Shown here in pieces: positions 25,693 to 34,617 of a DNA stretch of 64,000 bases. The first letter of the stretch is position 1. Every line of letters starts with the position of its first letter. The notes beneath the pieces are model-generated. The model ran no database searches and was not told where the DNA came from. It worked only from the letters and a program-made list of their open reading frames with translations. Origin of the DNA: Epilithonimonas lactis (GTDB lineage Bacteria; Bacteroidota; Bacteroidia; Flavobacteriales; Weeksellaceae); contig NZ_FOFI01000001.1 of the NCBI RefSeq assembly GCF_900110605.1, forward strand, positions 992,001 through 1,056,000, read 5' to 3'. The position numbers and the translations under genes were made by a program.

Positions 25693-26604
25693 ATGAAAAA
25701 AGTAATTTTAATTATATCTATTTTCGTCATCAGTCAAATCTCAGCACAACAAAAAATAACGCTTTGGGAAAAAGGGAAAATGCCCAATTCCAAAGGTTTG
25801 AAATTAAAAACGATAGAGGAGAAGGAAGGAAGAATCACACAAATCCAGGAACCCGAATGGGTCGCGTTTTTACCTTCGAAAGAGGAACGGAACAAGATGG
25901 CTGTCATTATCATTCCCGGCGGTGGTTATCACCATTTGACCTACGATTTGGGCGGCTATTCCTATGCGAAATGGCTCAACACTTTAGGGATTTCTGCCTT
26001 CGTGCTCAATTACCGATTGCCGACTTCTCCAGATTTGAAGCAAAGAGAAATGGGTCCGTTGCAGGATATCCAGGCAGCGATAAAATTAATTAGAAAAAAT
26101 GCAGCCCAATATGGGATTTCACCCAACCAAATTGGTGTTTTGGGAACTTCGGCTGGCGGACATTTGGCTGCAATGGCAAGTGATATTTCTACAGATTACA
26201 CCGAATTGAAAGGCGATTGGCAAAATTATTCCACCATTCCAGATTTTGCTATTTTGATTTCTCCCGTCATCGACTTGGGTGAATTTGCGCACAAAGGAAG
26301 TCGAATCAATCTTTTTGGTGAAAATGCTTCTGAGGAAAAAATCAAAGAATTTTCGATGCAGAATCGCGTAACGGAGAAGACACCACCAACGATTCTTTTC
26401 CACGCTCAGAATGACCCTGCAGTTCCAGTCATCAACAGTATTTTGTATTATGAGGCGATGATTCAGAAAAACGTGAAAGGCGCAATATTTATCTTTCCGG
26501 AAGGTGAGCACAATATTGGAATCAATAATAAGGCAGAACTTACGGACAATTGGAAAAAGGTCTGTGCAGATTGGCTACATCAGCACGTTATCAAATCAAA
26601 ATAA
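25693..26604 (+). CDS. Secreted alpha/beta-hydrolase esterase (tandem copy 2)
   Basis: The 303-aa paralogue follows the preceding gene by 18 bp. Signal peptide to about residue 19 (QISAQ). The catalytic set is intact: PGGGYHH, GTSAGGHLAAM, QNDPAVP for the acid and EGEHNIG for the histidine. The two copies agree along most of their length (for example SAFVLxYRLPTSPDL and GEFAH), with an insertion near residue 40 here. A change from GGH to GEH beside the catalytic histidine is the most obvious local difference. Confidence 0.85.
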   Translation: MKKVILIISIFVISQISAQQKITLWEKGKMPNSKGLKLKTIEEKEGRITQIQEPEWVAFLPSKEERNKMAVIIIPGGGYHHLTYDLGGYSYAKWLNTLGISAFVLNYRLPTSPDLKQREMGPLQDIQAAIKLIRKNAAQYGISPNQIGVLGTSAGGHLAAMASDISTDYTELKGDWQNYSTIPDFAILISPVIDLGEFAHKGSRINLFGENASEEKIKEFSMQNRVTEKTPPTILFHAQNDPAVPVINSILYYEAMIQKNVKGAIFIFPEGEHNIGINNKAELTDNWKKVCADWLHQHVIKSK

Positions 26605-26718
26605 AAACTAAAAATAGGATCATTGATTTACATGCCTTAAATTTGATTCAGAAAAGCAAATAGACTTCTATATTTTTCTATATTTACAACCCCACAACTG
26701 ACTTTGAGACAATAATAC

Positions 26719-27750
26719 ATGGCAAAAAAAAATACAACAATCTATGATATTTCCAAGAAACTAAATATCAGCGTAGCGACGGTTTCTAGAGCTCTGAACA
26801 ATCATCCGCGAATCAGCCAGGCGACCAAAGAATTGGTAGTGAACATGGCAAATGAGATGGATTACAAACAGAATAATCTGGCAAAAGCGCTGAAAAGTGG
26901 AGAGACCAAAACGGTGGGCGTCATCGTTCCATACATCAACACCAACTTTTTCTCGTCTGTTATTCGAGGAATCGAGGAGGAGTTGTCTCCACATGGTTAT
27001 CGTGTGATCATCTGCCAAAGTCATGATGATGCGGACATTGAGAAAAAACAGCTCAATACCTTGCTTCATACGCAGGTAGATTGCATCTTCATTTCTATCT
27101 CCAAGACTACTTCGGATTTGGAATATGTCAAAAAGATCATCGACACCACCAACACGCCGATCATATTTTTCGATAGAAAAAAAGATATCCAAGGCATCAG
27201 CACGATCACGATCGATGATCATAAAGGCGCTTACCAAGCTACGGAACATCTCATCAACGAAGGTTACAAGAATATTTGCCATCTATCCGGTGATCAGAAT
27301 CTGGAGATCTATCAAAACAGATTAAGTGGATACATCAGTGCTTTGAAAGACCACGGTTTACCAGTGAATCAGGACAACATCATCAATACCGGAAGTTCGA
27401 TAGAAGAAGGGATCAATGCTATGAAAAACCTTTGGAAAAGAAAGGTAAAGCCAGATGCTATCTTTTCTGCATCGGATTTTACAGCGTTAGGGGTTTGCAA
27501 AGAGATCAAAAACTTAAAACTGAAAATGCCTCAGGATATTGGCGTCATCGGATTCAGTAACGAACCTTTCACTCAGTTTTTGGAATTGTCCATCAGTTCT
27601 GTGGATCAAACACCAGTGATGATGGGAAAAGTCTCTGGAAATGTTTTCCTGGAAAGCATCAAAGATAATTTCTCTGGGATCACAATCGAGAAAAAATTGG
27701 TCCTTACGCCAATTTTGCAGATCAGACAATCATCGTCAAGGAAAAAATAA
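26719..27750 (+). CDS. LacI-family transcriptional regulator of the pectin locus
   Basis: The 343-aa protein has an N-terminal LacI helix-turn-helix (about residues 5-30, with ISVATVSRALNN), a hinge helix NNLAKALKSG that contains the leucine expected to wedge into a central CpG, and a periplasmic-binding-protein-like effector domain (about 63-335). It closes the plus-strand arm. The palindromes at 12432 and 13101 have the CpG-centred form this family binds, so it probably represses both arms until a pathway intermediate such as KDG binds. The effector is inference. No such palindrome lies before this gene, so autoregulation is not evident. Confidence 0.92.
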   Translation: MAKKNTTIYDISKKLNISVATVSRALNNHPRISQATKELVVNMANEMDYKQNNLAKALKSGETKTVGVIVPYINTNFFSSVIRGIEEELSPHGYRVIICQSHDDADIEKKQLNTLLHTQVDCIFISISKTTSDLEYVKKIIDTTNTPIIFFDRKKDIQGISTITIDDHKGAYQATEHLINEGYKNICHLSGDQNLEIYQNRLSGYISALKDHGLPVNQDNIINTGSSIEEGINAMKNLWKRKVKPDAIFSASDFTALGVCKEIKNLKLKMPQDIGVIGFSNEPFTQFLELSISSVDQTPVMMGKVSGNVFLESIKDNFSGITIEKKLVLTPILQIRQSSSRKK

Positions 27751-27752
27751 AA

Positions 27753-27787
27753 AAAATCCCACCAGTTTATAGGTGGGATTTTTTATT
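27753..27787. terminator. Bidirectional terminator after the LacI-family gene
   Basis: AATCCCACC pairs with GGTGGGATT around AGTTTATA, with T-runs on both strands. It serves the LacI-family gene and the convergent head-GIN gene. Confidence 0.9.
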
Positions 27788-27827
27788 TGCGAATAGGATT
27801 GATTTTTTAAATCTGATCCACTTTTTA

Positions 27828-28493
27828 TTAATGATAACTGATCTTTCCACCAGCTATTTTTTTGTCTTTTTTGGATGCAGGTTTTCCGTAGATGTCTATG
27901 ATCCCACCTGCTCTCGTGGTAGCATCCACAGATTCAGTAGCATTTACAGAAGCTTTCCCGCCAGCATTGGTTGTGATGCTTGTGATCTGTGTGTTGAGTT
28001 TTTGACCGTCATATTTAGCACCTGTATTTACGACAACAGATTGCGAATCAGCATTTCCAGATAACTTCAACGTTGCGCCGGTGTTTACTTTTCCCTCGAT
28101 AACTTTCGCATTGACATTCAGATCGATGTTAGAACCTTCATTGGAAGTCAATCCCAATTTTGATGATTTCACGATGTCAGTAGACCATATCTTCGCACCT
28201 TGACTTGCTTGGATGTCGCTGATGTCCGTGTAATAGAGCAATATCTTCACATCATCACCTTGCAGTAGTTTTGTTGGTTTCATTCGCACTCTGAGTTCGT
28301 CTCCAGAATTGACAAATTCTACATTGTCGGCCATCGTTCCACTCACTTCTACTTTGTAGATGTCCGAAGAGACCAATTGTACCGGGATCTTATCAAAAAC
28401 TTTGAGATTGGTAAAAGCGGTGATCTCTTTGCTTTGAGCAAACGAAAACTGAGAGATTAGAAATGCGGATGTCGCAAGAATTATATTTTTCAT
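27828..28493 (-). CDS. Head-GIN-domain exported protein
   Basis: The 221-aa product from ATG at 28493 has a signal peptide (to about residue 19, QFSFAQ) and one putative auto-transporter adhesin head GIN domain. Parallel beta-strand repeats run through most of it (for example VNTGATLKLSGNADSQSVVVNTGAKYD, abbreviated here to NTGA repeats), ending IDIYGKPASKKDKK. The family is common in Bacteroidetes and its role is not settled. A TTG 24 bp upstream was rejected in favour of the ATG that begins the signal peptide. Confidence 0.82.
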   Translation of the reverse strand: MKNIILATSAFLISQFSFAQSKEITAFTNLKVFDKIPVQLVSSDIYKVEVSGTMADNVEFVNSGDELRVRMKPTKLLQGDDVKILLYYTDISDIQASQGAKIWSTDIVKSSKLGLTSNEGSNIDLNVNAKVIEGKVNTGATLKLSGNADSQSVVVNTGAKYDGQKLNTQITSITTNAGGKASVNATESVDATTRAGGIIDIYGKPASKKDKKIAGGKISYH

Positions 28494-28619
28494 AAGGATA
28501 GTTGTTATTTTTATCAAAGGACAGCGCTACAAATCCAGAACCACTTTGTGTTATAAAATGTTAAATTTATCATAGCCCTTCATTCCGTTTGCTGCAATTG
28601 TCTTAATTTTAGATTCTTC

Positions 28620-30164
28620 ATGAAAAAAATGATTTCTTTTCTGATAATGATGTTGCTGTTTTCTTGCCAATCGGTGAGGAAGAACAATTTGTTTTTGGAA
28701 AAGAAAATTCCAGTTGCGGACCTTCGGAAAGATGTAGACTACACCTACAAGAAACTTCAAAGATTCCATCCGGAACTTTATTGGTATATAACCAAAGAAC
28801 AATTGGATCATAAATTTGATAGCCTGAAGACCTCAGTTCAAGAGCCGATGACGCCCAATCAATTTTATTTCAAATTGGCGCCGGTCATCGCCAGCATCAA
28901 TGAAGGTCATCTCCGGTTGAGGTCTGTCGGGAAAAAACATTCTAAGAAGGAACAAAAAGATCTCAAAAGTAAAAAACCGCTACTCGCGCAGATGGACTAC
29001 AAGATCATTGGCGATAGGATCTTTGTGAAAGAGAACAAAGAAAATGTAGGCCAGATCAAACCTGGAACAGAGATTTTGAGCATCAATGAAACAAATGTCT
29101 CCGACCTGATCAACAAATATCGAAAACTTTACAGCTCAGACGGCGAAAACAAGACCTTTCAGAAGTACTTTATCAATCTCACATTCTTCAATTATTATAC
29201 TCTGGAAAATGGTTATCTGGATAGCGTGAAATTGAAAACGCTCTGTGATAACGTTATCAATGAAGTTCATCTGAAAAGACAAAAGAAAGAAACCAAAGAA
29301 GCTGAAGATAAAAAAGCAAAGCCGAAGGTCACCGTTGATCAAAAACTTCAGGATTACGATGCGGTTTCCAAAAGCTACAACAGGAGTTTCAAATTTATGA
29401 AGTCAGACAGCAGTGTGGCCTACATCAAGATCAAATCCTTCTCGGCAACTTATGCCCGAAAATTCTATGACAGGACATTCAGAAAGATCAAAAAAGCCAA
29501 CTCAGATTACCTGATCATAGACATTCGGGACAATCTGGGCGGCTCTCTTTCCGAGATCAACACGTTGTATTCTTATCTGACAGACAAAAAATTCACCTTG
29601 ATCAAGTCACCTGAGATGACCTCCAAAACTTCCGGCATGCACCAGAATTACTTCCGTGGACACTCGCTTCTCTCAGGGATTTTGAGTGCGCCAGGTTATC
29701 CGTTTTTCCTGGCCGGTAGTTATCTTTTATCATCCAAAAAGAACGAAAAATATTACTTCCGTGAGTTCAACGCTCGCTCTACAAAGCCGAAGGAGAATGC
29801 TTTTACCGGCAAGATCTACGTTTTGGTCAATGGCGCAAGTTTTTCCGCATCGTCCATCATTTCTGCCAAACTGAAGTACGACAAAAGAGCCGTGATAGTA
29901 GGTGAGGAAACAGGCGGCGCCAACGATGGGACTGTGGCTGGCGTCAACAATACGGTCATCCTTCCCAACTCCCATTTGTCGCTTCCGATTGGTCTATTTC
30001 TCATCCGCCCAAACATAGAATTTGCTGGTCAAAAGAAGGGCGTCATTCCAAATTTCTATGTCGACCCCAATTTTGACGATATTTTTGGCAACGAGGACGC
30101 GATCCTCAGCTGGACCTTGGAAGACATCGATTTCCGCAATTCCATTACCAACAAGCCGAATTAA
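28620..30164 (+). CDS. S41 family peptidase, lipoprotein
   Basis: The 514-aa protein begins with a lipoprotein signal (LLFSCQS, Cys at about residue 16), so it is probably membrane-anchored in the envelope. It contains a tail-specific-protease (S41) domain in its second half. LIIDIRDNLGG starts the core, NGASFSASS carries the nucleophile serine (about residue 407), and VGEETGG follows. The middle holds a lysine-rich linker. The lack of a clear PDZ core separates it from CtpA-type processing proteases. Substrate unknown. Confidence 0.85.
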   Translation: MKKMISFLIMMLLFSCQSVRKNNLFLEKKIPVADLRKDVDYTYKKLQRFHPELYWYITKEQLDHKFDSLKTSVQEPMTPNQFYFKLAPVIASINEGHLRLRSVGKKHSKKEQKDLKSKKPLLAQMDYKIIGDRIFVKENKENVGQIKPGTEILSINETNVSDLINKYRKLYSSDGENKTFQKYFINLTFFNYYTLENGYLDSVKLKTLCDNVINEVHLKRQKKETKEAEDKKAKPKVTVDQKLQDYDAVSKSYNRSFKFMKSDSSVAYIKIKSFSATYARKFYDRTFRKIKKANSDYLIIDIRDNLGGSLSEINTLYSYLTDKKFTLIKSPEMTSKTSGMHQNYFRGHSLLSGILSAPGYPFFLAGSYLLSSKKNEKYYFREFNARSTKPKENAFTGKIYVLVNGASFSASSIISAKLKYDKRAVIVGEETGGANDGTVAGVNNTVILPNSHLSLPIGLFLIRPNIEFAGQKKGVIPNFYVDPNFDDIFGNEDAILSWTLEDIDFRNSITNKPN

Positions 30165-30170
30165 AATTTG

Positions 30171-30299
30171 GGCGTGCCCTTCGCAGCCGCCATTCCCACA
30201 CCTCAGGTCGCGCTGTCCGTTACTATCTTTTTTGTTTTGCCCAGGCATTTCCCATCCCAAAAACAAAAAAGGATATCCACTATCATCGCTCACGCAGCT
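30171..30299 (+). repeat. Structured dispersed repeat, copy C (divergent)
   Basis: Starts with the hairpin GGGCGTGCCC. It has the same internal plan as copies A, B and D: ATCTTTTTTGTTTT pairs with AAAACAAAAAAGGAT, followed by TCCACT. The left part differs from A and B. It lies just after the S41 gene. Confidence 0.55.
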
Positions 30300-30470
30300 T
30301 CGCCAACATCGACGATCCCAAATCCCAAATTACATTATTCCAAATTCCAAATTCAGAATCTCAAATCCCGAATCTCCAACCCACACACGCTCTAACCCTC
30401 AAACTCTCCAACCCTCAAACTCTCCAAACCCTCCAAACCCAATCTCTGCCTAATTGTCAAAAAACCACGA
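30300..30470 (+). repeat. Word-like low-complexity spacer before grpE
   Basis: This gap consists of near-repeats of short words: CAAATCCCAAAT, CCAAATTCCAAATTC, then CCCTCAAACTCTCCAA twice and CCAAACCCTCCAAACCC. No open frame is conserved across it. It belongs with the other degenerate repeat spacers placed before genes in this window. Confidence 0.6.
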
Positions 30471-30512
30471 TTGGCAAAAGAATTGAGAAATGTACTTTGT
30501 AAAATTACCATT

Positions 30513-31052
30513 ATGGAAGAAAACAAAGATATACACGAGGAAAACCTGAATCAAGAAACGAATTCGACAGAAAATCCAGAAACGGAAAATCAAGAAAATG
30601 TGTCACAAAAACCGACGCCAGAAGAACTTTTGGCAGAAGAGAAAGACAGATACATCCGTCTCTACGCAGAATTCGAAAACTATAAAAAGAGAACTCAAAA
30701 AGAGAAAAACGATTTCTATTTGTATGCTTCTCAAGATCTGATGACATCTATGTTAGGCGTTGTAGATGACTTCGAAAGAGCCATCAAAGAGATCTCAAAA
30801 AGTGGAAACGAATCCGAACTTAAAGGCATCGAATTAATTTACCAAAAGCTGAAAAGCAAATTGATAGAAAAAGGTTTGAAACCGATCCACGTAGAGCAAG
30901 GCGACGCGTTCAATGTAGACCTACACGAGGCTATCACATCGATTCCTTCGCCATCAGAAGATCTAAAAGGTAAGATCATCGATGTCGTGGAAACAGGATA
31001 TCAACTTCACGAGAAAGTGATTCGTTTCGCAAAAGTAGTGACAGGAAACTAA
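30513..31052 (+). CDS. grpE: GrpE nucleotide exchange factor
   Basis: Exchanges ADP for ATP on DnaK. The 179-aa product from the ATG at 30513 has an acidic, disordered N-terminus, a long coiled-coil helix (about residues 45-90, with RLYAEFENYKKR), and the C-terminal beta domain with NVDLHEAI and the closing VIDVVETGYQLHEKVIRFAKV signature region. A TTG in frame 42 bp upstream is unlikely to be used. It is followed 100 bp later by dnaJ, the usual pairing. Confidence 0.95.
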   Translation: MEENKDIHEENLNQETNSTENPETENQENVSQKPTPEELLAEEKDRYIRLYAEFENYKKRTQKEKNDFYLYASQDLMTSMLGVVDDFERAIKEISKSGNESELKGIELIYQKLKSKLIEKGLKPIHVEQGDAFNVDLHEAITSIPSPSEDLKGKIIDVVETGYQLHEKVIRFAKVVTGN

Positions 31053-31055
31053 GTT

Positions 31056-31152
31056 TATTAATGATAAAAGATAATTGATAAATGATTTTCTGATGTAGTA
31101 TCAATGATCATTCATCATTTATCAATTATAATTCAACTATCAATCATCAATT
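31056..31152. repeat. Palindromic word-repeat spacer between grpE and dnaJ
   Basis: ATAATTGATAAATGAT near the left is a perfect 16-bp inverted match to ATCATTTATCAATTAT on the right. The right part repeats the words ATCATTTATCAATTAT / CTATCAATCATCAATT up to the dnaJ ATG. Confidence 0.6.
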
Positions 31153-32274
31153 ATGGCGAAGCGCGATTATTACGATATATTAGAAGTTAGCAAATCAGCA
31201 AGTGCTGACGAGATCAAGAAAGCCTACCGAAAAATGGCGATCAAATTTCACCCAGACAAAAATCCAGGTGATAAAGAAGCAGAGGAAAAATTCAAAGAAG
31301 CGGCAGAAGCGTATGAAGTTCTAAGCGACGACAATAAAAAAGCGAGATATGACCAATATGGTCACGCAGGTGTTGGCGGTGCAGCAGGCGGCGGATTTGG
31401 CGGCGGCGGATTCGGCGGCGGAATGAATATGGAAGACATCTTCAGTCAGTTCGGTGATATTTTCGGCGGTGGTGGATTTGGCGGTGGTCAGCAAAGACAA
31501 CAGCAATCTCGCGGTTCTAATCTTCGTGTCCGCATCAAATTGAACTTGGAAGAAATGATCTCTGGTACTCAGAAAACCATCAAGGTCAAAAAATTGAAGT
31601 TGGCAAAAGGCGTGACTTCCAAGACTTGTCCTACTTGTGGCGGAAGCGGCGTGCAAGTGAGAATGATGAACACAATGTTCGGACAGATGCAAACGCAAAC
31701 GACTTGTGGCACTTGTCAAGGTGTTGGTAAAGTAGCGGACAAGATTCCTGCTGGAGCCAATGCGCAAGGTCTTGTGAAAGAGGATGAAGAGATCACAATC
31801 AATATTCCGGCTGGTGCAAGAGACGGCATCCAACTGAATGTGAGAGGAAAAGGAAACGACGCACCACTTGGTGGAACGCCAGGCGACCTTTTGGTTGTGG
31901 TAGAAGAGGAAGTGGACAAAACCATCAAGCGTGAGGGCGACAATCTTCATCAGGAATTGTATGTTTCTTTCGCAGAAGCAGCTTTGGGAACGACCAAGGA
32001 AATCAACGTGGTGGGTGGAAAAGTGAAGATCAAAGTGGATGAAGGAACACAATCTGGCAAAATCTTGAGATTAGCAGGAAAAGGTCTTCCAAACATTGAA
32101 GGTTACGGTGGCAAAGGCGATATGTTTGTTCATATCAATGTCTGGACGCCACAGAAACTGACGAAAGAACAAAAGGAATTCTTCCAAAAACAATTGGAAA
32201 ACGGCGATATGAACGCCGAACCAACAGGAAAAGAAAAAACATTCTTTGAGAAAGTAAAAGATATGTTCAACTAA
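31153..32274 (+). CDS. dnaJ: Chaperone DnaJ (two-motif zinc region)
   Basis: Co-chaperone of DnaK. The 373-aa protein has a J domain (about residues 1-70, HPDKN at 33-37), a Gly/Phe linker (about 74-115), a central zinc region and two C-terminal substrate-binding domains. Only two CxxCxGxG motifs are present (CPTCGGSG and CGTCQGVG), where E. coli DnaJ has four, so one zinc site is expected. I recall this reduced form as common in Flavobacteriia. The end is marked by a strong terminator. Confidence 0.95.
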   Translation: MAKRDYYDILEVSKSASADEIKKAYRKMAIKFHPDKNPGDKEAEEKFKEAAEAYEVLSDDNKKARYDQYGHAGVGGAAGGGFGGGGFGGGMNMEDIFSQFGDIFGGGGFGGGQQRQQQSRGSNLRVRIKLNLEEMISGTQKTIKVKKLKLAKGVTSKTCPTCGGSGVQVRMMNTMFGQMQTQTTCGTCQGVGKVADKIPAGANAQGLVKEDEEITINIPAGARDGIQLNVRGKGNDAPLGGTPGDLLVVVEEEVDKTIKREGDNLHQELYVSFAEAALGTTKEINVVGGKVKIKVDEGTQSGKILRLAGKGLPNIEGYGGKGDMFVHINVWTPQKLTKEQKEFFQKQLENGDMNAEPTGKEKTFFEKVKDMFN

Positions 32275-32276
32275 AT

Positions 32277-32309
32277 AAAAAAGAGACTCGGTTTTGAGTC
32301 TCTTTTTTA
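32277..32309 (+). terminator. Terminator after dnaJ
   Basis: AGAGACTC pairs with GAGTCTCT around GGTTTT, flanked by A- and T-runs. Confidence 0.9.
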
Positions 32310-32354
32310 TTACATCTATATAAAACTTGAATGGGTTTAATTTGAAATCAAAAT

Positions 32355-33002
32355 TTACTTCACCAACAATCTCTCACAAACCGTCTTGCTAAAATTCTCT
32401 TCGCGCCCGTTGTAAGCAATCAACATCGATTGGTCAAAACCTTCGATTTGCAAGATTTTCAATTGTGTTCCCAGGCTTAGATCTCTTTTGTTAAGAAAAT
32501 TCAGAAAATCTTCTGATGAAGTTGTGACGGAGGCCAATTCTACGGTTTCATTTTCCTTGCACTTGCTCAGTTTTTTGTGATCGGGCTGAATGACGTTTCC
32601 ATCTTTGTCAGGAATTGGCTCGCCGTGAGGATCCATTTTTGGGTAGTTTAGAATCTCATCCATTTTATCAAAAAACGCATCGGAATGGATATGTTCCAAT
32701 TGTTCCGCGATCTCGTGGACATTTTCCCAGCCAAAACCCATTTTTTCTACGAGAAACATTTCTGTCAATCGGTGTTTTCTCACGATGAGCGACGCTTCTT
32801 TTTTTCCAAATTCTGTAAGTTTGATGGGTTTGTACGATTCGTATTTCACCCAGTTTTTCTCCGCAAATTTCTTAACCATACTGTTGACAGAAGGCATTTT
32901 GATGTTGAGTTGTCGGCTAAGGTCGTTCACAGAAACTTCATCATTCTCATTCACAAGATGATAAAGTGCTTTCAGGTAATTTTCTTCGGTCAAGGAATTC
33001 AT
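32355..33002 (-). CDS. DtxR/MntR-family metal-dependent regulator
   Basis: The 215-aa protein has an N-terminal winged helix (about residues 5-62, VNDLSRQLNIKMPSVNSMVKK), the metal-binding and dimerisation domain (about 63-135, with HRLTEMFL, HEIAEQLEHIHSDAFFDKMD), and a C-terminal FeoA/SH3-like domain. It should repress iron- or manganese-uptake genes when metal is bound. The motif order fits DtxR-family regulators, but the metal cannot be read with confidence. A GTTAG/CTAAC inverted repeat lies in the gap before the neighbouring divergent gene. Confidence 0.9.
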   Translation of the reverse strand: MNSLTEENYLKALYHLVNENDEVSVNDLSRQLNIKMPSVNSMVKKFAEKNWVKYESYKPIKLTEFGKKEASLIVRKHRLTEMFLVEKMGFGWENVHEIAEQLEHIHSDAFFDKMDEILNYPKMDPHGEPIPDKDGNVIQPDHKKLSKCKENETVELASVTTSSEDFLNFLNKRDLSLGTQLKILQIEGFDQSMLIAYNGREENFSKTVCERLLVK

Positions 33003-33021
33003 ATTTCAAAATTAAATAAAA

Positions 33022-33049
33022 GTTAGAAGTAAATCAAATTTTGACTAAC
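33022..33049. promoter_or_regulatory. Possible DtxR-family operator
   Basis: GTTAG (33022-33026) and CTAAC (33045-33049) are inverted halves resembling IdeR/DtxR boxes but are spaced more widely than the 19-bp consensus. It lies between the regulator gene and the divergent aldolase. Confidence 0.25.
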
Positions 33050-33091
33050 AATATAATGTTGTTTTAATTTTAGCTCATAAATCAAAATCAA

Positions 33092-33099
33092 TACCTTTG
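33092..33099 (+). promoter_or_regulatory. Candidate -7 element, threonine aldolase
   Basis: TACCTTTG matches TAnnTTTG and lies 25 bp before the ATG at 33124. It also argues against the in-frame TTG at 33097 as the start. Confidence 0.4.
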
Positions 33100-33123
33100 A
33101 ATCGTCAAAAAGCAGAAAGAAAA

Positions 33124-34155
33124 ATGAAGAAATATTCCTTTAAAAATGATTACTCAGAAGGTTGTCATCCCAATATTTTAGAAGCATTGATCAAAACAAA
33201 TCTCGATCAGCAAAATGGCTACGGCTACGATAATTATTCTGATGACGCGAGAGAATTAATCAAGAAAAAAATCAATGATAAAAATGCTGAGATCTACTTT
33301 GTGAGTGGTGGAACGCAAGCTAATCTTTTGGTGATTTCGTCAATTCTTCGACCTCACGAAAGCGTGATCTCTGCAGAAACTGGACATATCTTTACCAATG
33401 AAACCGGCGCGATAGAAGCGACAGGACATAAAATTCACGGCGTTGTAACGGAAGATGGAAAACTAAAACCAGAGCACATTCAATCGGTTTTGGAGTCTCA
33501 TACCAACAAGCCGCATCAGCTGAAACAGAAGTTGGTCTACATTTCAAATTCCACAGAAATTGGGACGATTTATCAAAAACAAGAGCTGAAAGAATTGTAT
33601 GAATTTTGTCAAGCAAATGATCTCTTTCTTTTTATGGATGGCGCAAGATTGGGACAAGCGCTGACCTCTGAGATCAACGATTTGACTTTGGAAGACGTAG
33701 CCAATTTTACAGACGTTTTCTATCTCGGCGGAACTAAAAATGGCGCACTTCTCGGCGAAGCCATTGTGATCACCAACGACAATCTGAAAGGAGAATTCGG
33801 TTTCCACGTCAAGCAAAAAGGTGCGTTGTTAGCAAAAGGTAGATTGCTGGGAATTCAATTTTTGGAATTGATGAAAGATGATCTGTATTTTGATTTGGCC
33901 AAGATTTCCAATGTTCAGGCAATGAAGATCAAATCGGCTTTTCAAGAGAAAGGATTTCAATTTTTCTCAGAGACTTTTACCAATCAAATATTCCCAATTC
34001 TAAACAATTTTCAAATCGAAAAGTTATCGGATAACTTTGATTTTTATGTTTGGAAAAAGATGGATGAAGAGAATTCTGCAATTAGGATAATCACTTCCTG
34101 GGCAACTTCGGATGAGGTTGTAGAAGATTTTATTAATGAAATTAAAGCTTTGTAA
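33124..34155 (+). CDS. Low-specificity threonine aldolase / beta-eliminating lyase
   Basis: PLP enzyme that would cleave threonine or allo-threonine to glycine and acetaldehyde. The 343-aa product from ATG at 33124 has the fold-type I features: FVSGGTQANLLV near the N-terminus, FMDGARLGQAL with the PLP-binding aspartate, and YLGGTKNGALLGEA with the Schiff-base lysine (about residue 203). Members labelled beta-eliminating lyase share these motifs, so substrate is uncertain. It is divergent from the DtxR-family gene. Confidence 0.88.
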   Translation: MKKYSFKNDYSEGCHPNILEALIKTNLDQQNGYGYDNYSDDARELIKKKINDKNAEIYFVSGGTQANLLVISSILRPHESVISAETGHIFTNETGAIEATGHKIHGVVTEDGKLKPEHIQSVLESHTNKPHQLKQKLVYISNSTEIGTIYQKQELKELYEFCQANDLFLFMDGARLGQALTSEINDLTLEDVANFTDVFYLGGTKNGALLGEAIVITNDNLKGEFGFHVKQKGALLAKGRLLGIQFLELMKDDLYFDLAKISNVQAMKIKSAFQEKGFQFFSETFTNQIFPILNNFQIEKLSDNFDFYVWKKMDEENSAIRIITSWATSDEVVEDFINEIKAL

Positions 34156-34157
34156 AT

Positions 34158-34574
34158 TTAGAATTGATTGTTTTGTTCTATCCATTTTGAAACCCAAAGT
34201 TTACAAACTAATGATACAATTGCCCAAATTAAGAATGGTATTAGAATAATGAATAAGTCAACGTTTGTGTATTTTAGATTAGTCAAATTTTTAAAATCAA
34301 ATCCCCAAGAAATTAAAACACCTAAATAAATGATGTGGTAAATAAATATGGAAGTGATTATAGATATTTTCTTTTTTGAATTAATGATTAAAAATGCAAT
34401 TGTAGAAAGCAGAAAAGTAATTCCAAAAATAATAATCATTGCAATTGGAATCATTCCAACTTCACCTCCAGCTAATTTTGTTGCTTTTAAATACTCACCG
34501 AAGGTTAAAATATTTAAAACTGCAATTAGCAAGTAAATTATAATCGTTGTTGCTGTTCTATTAAATCTCATCAT
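34158..34574 (-). CDS. Four-helix membrane protein, unknown
   Basis: The 138-aa product has four hydrophobic segments at about residues 10-28, 42-64, 72-92 and 104-126 with little soluble sequence. No family motif was recognised. It converges on the aldolase gene with a gap of 2 bp and lies downstream of the lgt terminator, so it is probably its own unit. It is more AT-rich than the flanking genes, a weak hint of acquisition. Confidence 0.6.
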   Translation of the reverse strand: MMRFNRTATTIIIYLLIAVLNILTFGEYLKATKLAGGEVGMIPIAMIIIFGITFLLSTIAFLIINSKKKISIITSIFIYHIIYLGVLISWGFDFKNLTNLKYTNVDLFIILIPFLIWAIVSLVCKLWVSKWIEQNNQF

Positions 34575-34585
34575 CTCACAAAATT

Positions 34586-34614
34586 AAAAAACTCCCAAAA
34601 TATTGGGAGTTTTT
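34586..34614. terminator. Terminator after lgt
   Basis: CTCCCAA pairs with TTGGGAG around AATA, with A- and T-runs on both sides. It begins 4 bp after the lgt stop. Confidence 0.9.
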
Positions 34615-34617
34615 ATT

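Noticed and set aside
31321-32052. 243-aa minus-strand open frame opposite dnaJ
   Set aside because: Antisense shadow of dnaJ with serine- and histidine-rich low-complexity translation.
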